The notes beneath the pieces were generated by a model. It saw nothing but the letters and a program-made list of their open reading frames with translations, had not been told where the DNA came from and did no database searches. This document shows, piece after piece, positions 8,064-15,541 of a stretch of DNA of 23,839 bases (its first letter is position 1; every line of letters begins with the position of its first letter). A program made the position numbers and the translations under genes. The stretch covers positions 1 to 23,839 of the forward strand of contig DATLCC010000042.1 of assembly GCA_035526585.1 (NCBI GenBank), in the 5' to 3' direction. The stretch is from JAJPHT01 sp035526585 (GTDB taxonomy: Archaea > Thermoplasmatota > SW-10-69-26 > JACQPN01 > JAJPHT01).

Positions 8064-9599
8064 ATGCAGTACCTCATCACCGCCACGCTCCTCTCGAGCC
8101 TCGTCGGCGCGATCCTCGTCTTCCTCTTCGGAGGCCAGGGCAAGCGCGCCAAGTGGATGGCGCTGGGCCTCAGCCTCGTCCCGCTCATCCTCGCGAGCTA
8201 CGCGCTCGCAAGCATCATGTTCGGCTACTCGGATCCTGGCGCGCCCTGCGCGGACGGATCCGTGAAGGGCACGGGCTACGTCTTCCACGAGTGCTACAGC
8301 TGGATCCCGCAGATGGGGGTCCGCGTGATCCTCGGCCTCGACGGCATCAGCGCGCCTCTCTTCTGGCTCAACACGCTCCTCGTCACGCTCGGGATCCTCT
8401 TCGCGTGGGACGAGACGAAGCGCCCGAACCAGTTCTACGGCATGCTGCTCCTGATCAACGTCGCCGCGCTGGGCGTCTTCGCCGCGCTCGACATGTTCCT
8501 CTTCTACATCTTCTGGGAGGCCTCGCTCATCCCGATGGCCTTCCTCATCGGCATCTGGGGCGGCCCCCGCAAGCGCTACGCGGCTGTGAAGTTCTTCGTC
8601 TACACCTTCCTCGCGTCGCTCGTCATGCTCCTGGGCTTCATGTACCTCTACTTCACGGCCGGGAAGCTCGACTTCTCGTTCGAGAAGGTACAGGCCGGAG
8701 CCGGCGCGATCGGGCTCGCGGCGCAGCGCATCATCTTCCTCGCGCTCTTCATCGGCTTTGCCACGAAGTTCCCCGTCGTGCCGCTCCACACGTGGCTGCC
8801 CGATGCGCACGTCGAGGCGCCCACCGCGGGCTCCGTCCTCCTGGCGGGCACGATGCTGAAGCTCGGCGGCTACGGCCTCATCCGCATCGGGCTTCCGATG
8901 GCGCCGCTTGGAGCGAAGTTCTGGGTGCCGCTCATGTTCGTGATCGCGGTGCTCTCGATGATCTACGCGGCCATCGTCTGCCTCGCGCAGCGCGATTACA
9001 AGCGCCTCGTCGCGTTCTCGTCGATCGGCTCGATGGGAATGGTGCTCCTCGGGATCGCCGCCTCCGTGCAGACCGGCAACCCGATCGGTCTCGTCGGCGC
9101 GAACTTCATGATGTTCGCGCACGGCCTCATCAGCCCGGCCCTCTTCATGCTCTGCGGCATCCTCGCGCACAACCTCGGCACGCGCGACATCCCGCTCATG
9201 GGGGGATTGAGCGACAAGCTGCCGCGCACGTCCTTCTGGATGGTCGTCTTCAGCATGGCGGGCCTCGGCCTCCCCGGCCTCGCCGCTTTCGTCGCGGAGT
9301 TCCAGATCTTCGCCGGCACCTGGGACGCGTTCGCCTGGCTCGTCTTCATTCCCCTGCTGTACCTGATCGTGGCGGCTGCCTACTATCTCTGGGCCGCGCA
9401 GCGCGCGCTCTTCGGCCCGTTCGCGCCGAAGGCGGGCGTGGACTACCACCACGCGTACGACACGCACTGGTTCGAGCTCACGTGCCTCGCGATCCTGTTC
9501 GGCTTCACGCTCGCGTACGGCGTGTGGCCGCGCTTCCTCACCGAGATCCTCGCGGCGCCGGTCGGCACTGTGCTCGCGGCCGTGACGGGGGGTGCTTGA
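8064..9599 (+). CDS. nuoM: NADH-quinone oxidoreductase-like subunit M (NuoM)
   Basis: Second antiporter-like pumping subunit (511 aa, standard length, about 14 membrane helices). The TM5 glutamate is E152 in FWEASLIPMAFLIGIWG. The TM7 lysine region reads ATKFPVVPLHTWLPDAHVEA, and KLGGYGLIRI follows as in the family. ATG 8064 abuts the nuoL stop directly, with GGGGGAG just upstream as a possible ribosome site inside nuoL. Confidence 0.96.
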   Translation: MQYLITATLLSSLVGAILVFLFGGQGKRAKWMALGLSLVPLILASYALASIMFGYSDPGAPCADGSVKGTGYVFHECYSWIPQMGVRVILGLDGISAPLFWLNTLLVTLGILFAWDETKRPNQFYGMLLLINVAALGVFAALDMFLFYIFWEASLIPMAFLIGIWGGPRKRYAAVKFFVYTFLASLVMLLGFMYLYFTAGKLDFSFEKVQAGAGAIGLAAQRIIFLALFIGFATKFPVVPLHTWLPDAHVEAPTAGSVLLAGTMLKLGGYGLIRIGLPMAPLGAKFWVPLMFVIAVLSMIYAAIVCLAQRDYKRLVAFSSIGSMGMVLLGIAASVQTGNPIGLVGANFMMFAHGLISPALFMLCGILAHNLGTRDIPLMGGLSDKLPRTSFWMVVFSMAGLGLPGLAAFVAEFQIFAGTWDAFAWLVFIPLLYLIVAAAYYLWAAQRALFGPFAPKAGVDYHHAYDTHWFELTCLAILFGFTLAYGVWPRFLTEILAAPVGTVLAAVTGGA

Positions 9600-9602
9600 G
9601 AG

Positions 9603-11162
9603 ATGATGTCTCCCGAATACTCGGCGCTCCTGCCCGTCTTCATCCTCACCGGCATCGGCGCGCTCGTGCCGCTCCTGGGAGCGTTTCGCTGGCGCGGCGG
9701 CGTCCTCGCCGCGATGTCCGCGATCGGCATCGTCGTCGCGATGGTGCTGACCCTCGGCATGGTCTGGACCATCCCCTACGTCTCCACTCTCGTGCCCAAC
9801 GTCGCGACGACCGCGGTCACGTCGTTCAAGCTCCTCGAGATGACGCCGTTCGTCGTCCTCTTCGACCTCGTCTTCCTCGCGGTCGCGCTCATGGTCGTCC
9901 TGGGCTCGCCGCGTTACATCGGGCGCCACCAGGGCGAGTACTACTCGCTCGTGCTCCTGGGCACGATCGGCATGATGATGGTCGCAGCCTCGAAAGACCT
10001 CATCACGCTCTTCATCGGCCTCGAGCTCTCGTCGCTCTGCAGCTTCGCGCTCGCGGGCTACTTCAAGAACCGTCTTGACAGCAGCGAGGCCGCGATGAAG
10101 TACTTCCTCATCGGAAGCATCAGCGCCGCGCTCGCGCTCTTTGGCATCTCGCTCGTGTACGGGCTCACCGGCGGCACGTCCTTCGCGGACCTCGCGAGCC
10201 TCTGGAGCGGCCCGCTGAAGCTCAACTCCGGCGGCACGACGACCATCGGCGCGCAGCTCCTCCAGGGCCGCTTCACGATGGGCGTCTTCGTCTGGGGGCT
10301 GCTGCTCGCGGGCTTCGGCTACAAGGTCGCCATCGTGCCGTTCCACAACTACGCCGTGGACGTCTACGAAGGCGCGCCCAACACGGTCGGAGGATTCCTC
10401 GCCGCGGGCTCGAAGCAGATGGGCTTCGCCGCGCTCTTCAAGGTCTTCTTCCTCGGCCTCTTCGCCGTGAAGGCGAACTGGGACATCATGGTGGGCGTCC
10501 TCGCCATCATCACCATGATCGTCGGCAACGTGGTCGCGCTCCAGCAGACGAACATCAAGCGCATGCTCGCGTACAGCAGCATCGCGCAGGCGGGCTACAT
10601 CCTGCTCGCGCTCGCGGTGGGCACGCAGTACGCGCTCACGGGCGGCCTCTTCCACATCGTCACATACTCCTTCATGAAAGCGGGCGCCTTCGTCGCGCTC
10701 GCGGCCGCCGCCACGTGGGGGATCGGCGAGGAGATGTCGGATTGGAAGGGGATCTCGAAGCGCGCCCCGTACCTCGCCTTCGCGATGGCGATCTTCATGC
10801 TCTCGTTCGCGGGCATCCCTCCGCTCGCGGGATTCGCGTCGAAGTTCGTGCTGTTCTCGAGCGCGATCCAGGCGGCCAACGGCGCGACCGCGCTCTACGC
10901 GACGCTTTACTACGCGCTCGCCCTCGTGGGCGTCGCGACGAGCGCGGTGAGCCTCGTCTACTACTGGCGCATGGTGCGCGTCATGTACATCGAAGAGGGC
11001 GAGGGGCGCCGCATCGTCGTCACGAGCGCCGCGGGCGTCGGCGTGACGATCGCCGTCCTCGCGACGATCCTGCTGGGCATCTTCCCGGCCGTCGCGTACG
11101 ACCTCTCCGCGAGCGCGGCCGCGCACCTCTTCAGCGGGCTCGCGGCCGTCGTCACACCCTGA
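9603..11162 (+). CDS. nuoN: NADH-quinone oxidoreductase-like subunit N (NuoN)
   Basis: Third antiporter-like pumping subunit (519 aa) and last gene of the operon. TM5 reads FIGLELSSLCSFALAGY with E141. The TM7-equivalent region reads GFGYKVAIVPFHNYAVDVYE. KRMLAYSSIAQAGY and SFAGIPPLAGFASKF are later family motifs. The start is ATG 9603 (tandem ATG at 9606). A GC-rich inverted repeat follows the stop, so the operon probably ends here. Confidence 0.95.
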   Translation: MMSPEYSALLPVFILTGIGALVPLLGAFRWRGGVLAAMSAIGIVVAMVLTLGMVWTIPYVSTLVPNVATTAVTSFKLLEMTPFVVLFDLVFLAVALMVVLGSPRYIGRHQGEYYSLVLLGTIGMMMVAASKDLITLFIGLELSSLCSFALAGYFKNRLDSSEAAMKYFLIGSISAALALFGISLVYGLTGGTSFADLASLWSGPLKLNSGGTTTIGAQLLQGRFTMGVFVWGLLLAGFGYKVAIVPFHNYAVDVYEGAPNTVGGFLAAGSKQMGFAALFKVFFLGLFAVKANWDIMVGVLAIITMIVGNVVALQQTNIKRMLAYSSIAQAGYILLALAVGTQYALTGGLFHIVTYSFMKAGAFVALAAAATWGIGEEMSDWKGISKRAPYLAFAMAIFMLSFAGIPPLAGFASKFVLFSSAIQAANGATALYATLYYALALVGVATSAVSLVYYWRMVRVMYIEEGEGRRIVVTSAAGVGVTIAVLATILLGIFPAVAYDLSASAAAHLFSGLAAVVTP

Positions 11163-11165
11163 GGG

Positions 11166-11192
11166 GCGGGACCAGTCCCGCGCGGGTCCCGC
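11166..11192 (+). terminator. Hairpin after nuoN
   Basis: GCGGGAC at 11166-11172 pairs with GTCCCGC at 11175-11181, or with a second identical GTCCCGC at 11186-11192. Two alternative stems are therefore possible. It begins four bases after the nuoN stop. There is no immediate T-run; the nearest is TTTT at about 11277-11280. It may end transcription or stabilise the mRNA 3' end. The rest of 11193-11358 has a CTTAAG box (11207-11212) but no gene I can support. Confidence 0.45.
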
Positions 11193-11358
11193 CGCATTTC
11201 GCGAGCCTTAAGCACCGACGGCGGCCATGGCACCCTTGCAGCGCGCGTCTTCAGAAGCCTCCCTAGTCAAGTACCGTTTTACACGCGCTGCAACCCTTCC
11301 CCCTGAGCGGAGCCCCGGCGACCCCCCCTGGCGGAGCATGGGGCCTTCGACGTAGACT

Positions 11359-11366
11359 CATATAGG
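11359..11366 (+). promoter_or_regulatory. TATA box of the secreted Ig-like protein gene
   Basis: CATATAGG resembles the nuoA box. Using the ~27-nt rule seen elsewhere, transcription would start near 11385-11390. This favours the ATG at 11400 over the in-frame GTG at 11370, which would lie upstream of the transcript start. Confidence 0.5.
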
Positions 11367-11399
11367 GCCGTGGGAAGAAGGCCGAAACGGTCGAGTCCC

Positions 11400-13127
11400 A
11401 TGATGCCCCGGTCCCGCCGCATCGAAACTGGGCGCGGGCGTGCCTCTAGGCACGTGTGCACCCGGTTCGCGCTCCTCGTCGCGCTCGCGACGCTCCCGCT
11501 GGCCGCGGCGCAGTCGCTCCCGGTGGATCCCACCGCGCCGACGGCGCCCCCGCTGGACATCCCCGCGACACCTGTCCTCCCCGGGGACATGGACATCCAC
11601 GAGCAGGGCCTCACCTTCGTTGGTCCCGCCGCCGCGCCCACCCACGTCCGCGTGGACGGCCCCGATGGCGCCCCGGCCTTCGAGTATGCGGTGGACGACG
11701 AAGGCCGCGCGCGCATCGACCTCGCGGGCCAGAACGCCCTCGCCGATGCGACCCTCCTCGCGGTGCGCGGGGACCCCGTCGGCGACTGGTTCGCCATCCG
11801 CGTGCAGGACCCTCAGGGCGATCCGCAGGAGTTCCAGATCGACCGCGCGGGGATGCTTTCGAACGTGAACGTGCCGATCGACGAGCAGCTCCCCGTCGTG
11901 AGCGTCGTGAGGCCGCCCGCGTGGCCAGGCGCGCCCGCGGCGCCGTACCTCCTCTTCGTCGAGGACGACGCGCCCAACCACCTCGCGCCGGCCAAGCTCG
12001 ACGGCAGCCGTTTCCTCCAGCGCGGCGGCGTGCACCGCGCGGTGCTCCAGATCCCGCTGAGCGAAGCGACCTACGACCGCATGTTCCTCGAGGTGCGCGC
12101 GGGCGACGAGCTCCTTACCGCGACCTTCGCGCCGCTGCGGGAGACCGACACGGCCGCGAGCTTCGAGACGCTCTTCCGCCCGAGCGACGCGCGCGCGACG
12201 GATGGCGCGTCCATCACGATCCAGCCCGTCTACGAGCGTCGCCTGAGCCCCCTCGTGGTCGAGCGCTTCAACGAGTCGATGGCGTACAGCTACCGGGTCG
12301 ACGGCACGGGCCCCAGCGTCACGATCGACGCGCCCGCCTCGGCGGACGACTTCTCGTTCGTCGTGCAGTGGAACGGCGCCGACGCGCTCTCGGGCCTCGG
12401 AGCCTTCCACGTCGATTACCGCGAAGCCGGCGGCTCCGCGTGGACGCGCTGGATCGCGAAGTCGCCCGCGAAGAGCGCGACCTTCAGCGGCGAGTGGGGG
12501 CACACGTACGAGTTCCGCGCCACCGCGCTCGACGAGGTCGGCAACCCGTCGACGCCGGGGACCGCGACGACGGCCATCGCGGCCCGCCCCGGAGGCTCCC
12601 CGACGGACGACATCAACCACCCGCCGACGGCCCGCCTCCTGACGCCACGCGCGGGCTCGCTCGTCGCCGGCCTCGCCTCGGTGACCTGGAGCGCCGCGGA
12701 TCCCGATGGCACGCCGGTCACCTCGAAGGTCGAGCTCTCGGCCGACGACGGCGACACGTGGCGCGTCCTCTACAGCGGGCCGGGCCAGAGCGCCGAGTGG
12801 GACTCGCGCTCGGACGCGGACGGCCCCGGCTACCGCCTGAGGCTCACAGTGAGCGACGGCACGCAGCAGGCGTCGGACGCGACGGGCGCGCTCACCGTGC
12901 GCAACGTCGCCTCGAAGGTCACCGCGCCGGCGGACGCGCCGGGTGCCCCGACGAGCGCGCCGCCCGCCCCGCCTGTCCCCTCGCCCGGCGACGCGGCGCC
13001 CGACGCCAGCGCGCTCCCGGACGAGGCGCCAGGCGACGCCTCCGCCGACGCGAAGAAGGTGCCGGCGCCCTTCGTCGGGCTCGCCATCGCCGGCGCGGCG
13101 CTGCTGGCGCGACGCAAGCGCGCGTGA
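11400..13127 (+). CDS. Secreted Ig-like surface protein with C-terminal membrane anchor
   Basis: Extracellular protein of 575 aa from ATG 11400. A basic N-terminus is followed by a hydrophobic core FALLVALATLPLAAA (residues 23-37), a Sec-type signal peptide with cleavage near AAAQ. Two beta-rich modules are visible: one at about 300-395, with GPSVTIDAP and the fibronectin-III/Ig-like YEFRATALDEVGNPS, and one at about 405-504, with NHPPTARLLTP and GYRLRLTVSDGT. A 45-residue Pro/Ala/Asp linker leads to a final hydrophobic segment ending in ARRKRA. This layout (low-complexity stalk, TM, basic tail) resembles PGF-CTERM archaeosortase substrates, but the PGF motif itself is not present (PAPF instead). 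Residues 50-295 are unrecognised. Ligand and role are unknown. Confidence 0.8.
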   Translation: MMPRSRRIETGRGRASRHVCTRFALLVALATLPLAAAQSLPVDPTAPTAPPLDIPATPVLPGDMDIHEQGLTFVGPAAAPTHVRVDGPDGAPAFEYAVDDEGRARIDLAGQNALADATLLAVRGDPVGDWFAIRVQDPQGDPQEFQIDRAGMLSNVNVPIDEQLPVVSVVRPPAWPGAPAAPYLLFVEDDAPNHLAPAKLDGSRFLQRGGVHRAVLQIPLSEATYDRMFLEVRAGDELLTATFAPLRETDTAASFETLFRPSDARATDGASITIQPVYERRLSPLVVERFNESMAYSYRVDGTGPSVTIDAPASADDFSFVVQWNGADALSGLGAFHVDYREAGGSAWTRWIAKSPAKSATFSGEWGHTYEFRATALDEVGNPSTPGTATTAIAARPGGSPTDDINHPPTARLLTPRAGSLVAGLASVTWSAADPDGTPVTSKVELSADDGDTWRVLYSGPGQSAEWDSRSDADGPGYRLRLTVSDGTQQASDATGALTVRNVASKVTAPADAPGAPTSAPPAPPVPSPGDAAPDASALPDEAPGDASADAKKVPAPFVGLAIAGAALLARRKRA

Positions 13128-13152
13128 GGGCTAGGTGACGGGTACCTAGCCC
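13128..13152. terminator. Bidirectional hairpin between convergent genes
   Basis: GGGCTAGGT (13128-13136) and ACCTAGCCC (13144-13152) form a perfect 9-bp stem with a 7-nt loop. It starts directly after the stop of the secreted protein gene and contains the trmY stop codon (13146-13148) in its right arm. The position suits a terminator used from both sides. Confidence 0.6.
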
Positions 13153-13724
13153 CCCGCCCGGTCCACGTGGTTGTGCAGCACCACGAGGCACTGGTCGGCC
13201 TGCAGCGACACGGGCCCGAGCGACACGCGCGCGACGGCCTTCGACGCGAGGAGCGCCTCCTCCTCCGCCGTGAACCCGAGGTGATCGCCGAGGACGAAGA
13301 GCGCGTCCTCCGGGAGCCGAGCGCTCGCGATGTCGACGCCGTCCTCCGCGAGCACGACGACGGGGCCGTCGAGAAGCTCCGCGAGGCCGAGCTTGGCCAC
13401 CTGGACGCCGGGCGTCGCCGCCTGCCAGACGGGGCCCGTCGTCGCCGCGCCGAGCGCCTTCTCCAGGAGGAGCGCGCTCGTGCGCTCGTCCGGGTTCAGG
13501 TGGCGTAGCTCAGCGGAGCGCACGCGCACGGCCTTCGGCGCGGCAGGTGGCCCCAGGTGGAGGCAGGTGAGCTCGACCTCCGGGCGCAGACCGTGGCTCA
13601 CGAGGAAGGCTGCGGGCAGGCAGCGCGCGAGGATGTCGATCCGCCCGCCGGTGCCGCTCAGGTCCTTGTGGGAGAAGCCTGGAGCGCTGGCGGCGGTGTG
13701 GCCGAGGACAAGGAAGCGGCGCAC
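13146..13724 (-). CDS. trmY: tRNA (pseudouridine(54)-N1)-methyltransferase TrmY
   Basis: SAM-dependent SPOUT methyltransferase that in archaea converts pseudouridine 54 of tRNA to N1-methylpseudouridine. It is 192 aa, typical. The N-terminus MRRFLVLGHTA and the segment GRIDILARCLPAAFLVSHG match the family. The C-terminal trefoil-knot signatures LFVLGDHLGFT and VSLGPVSLQADQCLVVLHN are clear. The start is GTG 13724: it gives the family N-terminus, and no in-frame ATG is closer than about 90 codons upstream. Its start lies 67 nt inside the 3' end of the upstream SprT-like gene in another frame, so the two are probably co-transcribed. Confidence 0.92.
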   Translation of the reverse strand: MRRFLVLGHTAASAPGFSHKDLSGTGGRIDILARCLPAAFLVSHGLRPEVELTCLHLGPPAAPKAVRVRSAELRHLNPDERTSALLLEKALGAATTGPVWQAATPGVQVAKLGLAELLDGPVVVLAEDGVDIASARLPEDALFVLGDHLGFTAEEEALLASKAVARVSLGPVSLQADQCLVVLHNHVDRAGG

Positions 13725-14326
13725 GCGAGAGCGGACTCGTCGCGCTCGCGTAAAGCCATTCCTTCCGTGAGCGCCGCGAGGATCGCCTCGCGCCGCCCGT
13801 CGAGCGCGCGCAGGAGATCGCGCTGCTCGCGGAGCACAAGGCGGAACGTCGGGTCGAAGCGGCCGGGCGCGCACGCGCCGCACGACCAGTTCCCCTTGAG
13901 AGGCGCACGCCGATGCCACATGCCCTCGCACCCCGGACACGCGTACACGTAGCGGTACGCCGCGTTCTCGGGGCCCAGGTCGCACGATCCGTTCGCGAGC
14001 ACGCCCAGTCGTTCAAGGGCCGCGTGGAAGAACGTGGAATGGCCGGTGTCCCCGCGATGATGATACGCGAAGGCGTGCGCGGCCTCGTGCCGAAGCGTCG
14101 CGTCCAGCTCGCGCCAGTGCGATCCGTGCCGGAGCGCCGCGGGCTCGAGGAGGAACAGATACGGAGAAAGCCGCACCAGGTGGCGCCGGTAGTAGATGAG
14201 CGCCCACGACTCGGTGATGCGCCTCGAGAACTCGACCCGATGCGCTGGGACGTTCGGATCGAGCGCTTCGAGGTAGCGGGCGAACCGCTCGTTCACGAGT
14301 TCCCCCAGGACGGAGAGTTCCGGCAT
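13658..14326 (-). CDS. SprT-like zinc metalloprotease-family protein
   Basis: 222-aa protein with the SprT/Spartan-like zinc site HEAAHAFAYHH (H80, E81, H84) and a third His at H96 (GHSTFFHAAL). A zinc ribbon follows, with CPGC (C130, C133) and CGAC (C149, C152). Family members include proteases that cut DNA-protein crosslinks. Activity here is inferred from the intact HExxH. Start ATG 14326 has GGAG about 6 nt upstream and an AT-richer CTTTGA about 35 nt upstream. The last ~25 residues (low-complexity Ala/Ser/Pro) overlap trmY by 67 nt. That overlap is long and could mask a sequencing frameshift or an inessential tail. Confidence 0.8.
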   Translation of the reverse strand: MPELSVLGELVNERFARYLEALDPNVPAHRVEFSRRITESWALIYYRRHLVRLSPYLFLLEPAALRHGSHWRELDATLRHEAAHAFAYHHRGDTGHSTFFHAALERLGVLANGSCDLGPENAAYRYVYACPGCEGMWHRRAPLKGNWSCGACAPGRFDPTFRLVLREQRDLLRALDGRREAILAALTEGMALRERDESALACAASLSSATPPPALQASPTRT

Positions 14327-14436
14327 GCGCTCCGGAGAGCCCCTTCGTCGCCGGGGGTCAAAGCGCCCGATGGCGCGGACGCTCAGGCACTCCGGCGGTG
14401 ACCAAAGCTCAAGAGCCGCGGCGAGGCTAGGCGCCC

Positions 14437-15516
14437 GTGCGGACGGGCGCCATCCTTGCGATCGTGGGCTTGCTGGCCCTGGCAGGCTGCCTCTCGGGCG
14501 GCTCCCTCACGGGCAAGCCGTCGCCCCGCTTCGCGTTCGTCACGAGCGAGGGCGTGTACGTCAACGAGACGACCTACCTGGGCCAGTGGGTGATCCTCGA
14601 CCTCATGGCCACCTGGTGCGGCCCCTGCAAGCTCGAGGTCGCGCACCTGCGCGACGTGCAGGCCGTGCACGGGGACAAGGTCGTGATCCTGAGTGTCGAC
14701 GTCGATCCGCAGGAGACGATCCGCGACCTCGAGGCGTTCGAGTCCGAGTACGGCGCGTCGTGGCCCTACGCGATCGATCGCGATGGCAACGTCAAGCTCG
14801 CGATGGAGATGCGCATCATCCCGAAGCTCGTCATCCTCGACCCCGAGGGGAACGTGGCGTTCGAGCGCGAAGGCGAGGTCCTCCCCGCCGCGATCCATCG
14901 CGTCATCGATCCCTCGCTCGCCCCGGCGCCCTGGCTTCCGCTCGCGACGGCCGGCGCAGGGATCGCGCTGGGCTTCGCGGCGGCCCTCAACCCCTACCGC
15001 CGCGCGCATCGCGACGGCCCAGGGGGCGGGCCCACGCTCGCCGCGCTCGGCGTCCTCGCGGCCAGCGCCCTGCTCGCGTGGCCCTTCGCGGGCCTCGTCT
15101 CCACGCGTGCCACGTACGGAAGTCTCCTCATCGGCGCGATCGCGGCGGGCGCGGCGCTCTGGTGGCTGCGCGCGCGCCGCACGCTGACGACCGAGGGCGC
15201 CGACGGACCGAACTCGCTTGAGCCGAGGACGCCGGCCGGAGCGCCGCTGGAGGGGCCCGCTTGGCAGCGCGCGAGCGATCGCGGCTTCGAGCTGGGCGCC
15301 GGCTTTGCGGGCGCGATGCTCCTCGCGCTCGTGGGCGCCGGCGGGCTCGGATTCGCCGCGCCGCTCCTGGGCTTCTTCGCGGGCGCGCTCGCGGGCTACG
15401 CAGCGCGTGCGCGTCTCGCCCCGCGCGTCCAGGAAGCCGTGGGCGTCGTGGGGCTCGCGCTCACCGGCGCGGGGCTTCTTGCGTTCGGGGCGCGGATCCT
15501 CCTGGCGCAGGCTTAA
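14437..15516 (+). CDS. Thioredoxin-domain (TlpA/ResA-like) lipoprotein with polytopic membrane tail
   Basis: 359-aa protein. The N-terminal lipobox LALAGC (C18) predicts lipid anchoring outside the membrane. Residues 28-160 form a TlpA/ResA-type thioredoxin fold with the active site WCGPC (60-64), SVDVDPQETI, and the cis-proline of IIPKLVILDP (P129). It is likely a disulfide reductase or oxidase acting outside the cell, possibly on cytochrome or secreted thiols. The C-terminal half (about 166-358) holds roughly five or six hydrophobic segments of Ala/Gly/Leu. These could supply electrons, as DsbD/CcdA does, but no conserved cysteine pair is visible there. The start is GTG 14437; its promoter is weak (CAAAGCTCAAGA near 14403-14414). 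The TAA stop overlaps the next gene's promoter box. Confidence 0.82.
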   Translation: MRTGAILAIVGLLALAGCLSGGSLTGKPSPRFAFVTSEGVYVNETTYLGQWVILDLMATWCGPCKLEVAHLRDVQAVHGDKVVILSVDVDPQETIRDLEAFESEYGASWPYAIDRDGNVKLAMEMRIIPKLVILDPEGNVAFEREGEVLPAAIHRVIDPSLAPAPWLPLATAGAGIALGFAAALNPYRRAHRDGPGGGPTLAALGVLAASALLAWPFAGLVSTRATYGSLLIGAIAAGAALWWLRARRTLTTEGADGPNSLEPRTPAGAPLEGPAWQRASDRGFELGAGFAGAMLLALVGAGGLGFAAPLLGFFAGALAGYAARARLAPRVQEAVGVVGLALTGAGLLAFGARILLAQA

Positions 15517-15518
15517 GG
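15511..15518 (+). promoter_or_regulatory. TATA-like box of the PLP enzyme gene
   Basis: GCTTAAGG is centred 28 nt before ATG 15542, which is leaderless spacing. The TAA stop of the thioredoxin lipoprotein gene (15514-15516) lies inside the box. Confidence 0.55.
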
Positions 15519-15541
15519 GGAGCGCGGCGCGTGGCGCGCCC

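Noticed and set aside
5486..10078. 1,530-codon plus-strand frame overlapping nuoK to nuoN
   Set aside because: Arg/His/Pro-rich out-of-frame translation; the same DNA encodes conserved Nuo proteins in the other frames.
5175..11126. Uninterrupted minus-strand reading frame of about 1,980 codons opposite nuoJ2 to nuoN
   Set aside because: Its translation is a monotonous Arg/Glu/Asp/Ala/His mix typical of the antisense of GC-rich genes with strong third-position GC. The sense strand holds clear Nuo subunits.
11370..11399. GTG start ten codons upstream of the chosen start of the secreted protein
   Set aside because: It sits only a few bases after the TATA box, so it should lie outside the transcript; the signal peptide is intact from 11400.
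13492..13520. tRNA-like string GTAGCTCAGCGG near a GGTTC
   Set aside because: It lies inside the trmY coding sequence; no acceptor stem or complete cloverleaf can be formed around it.
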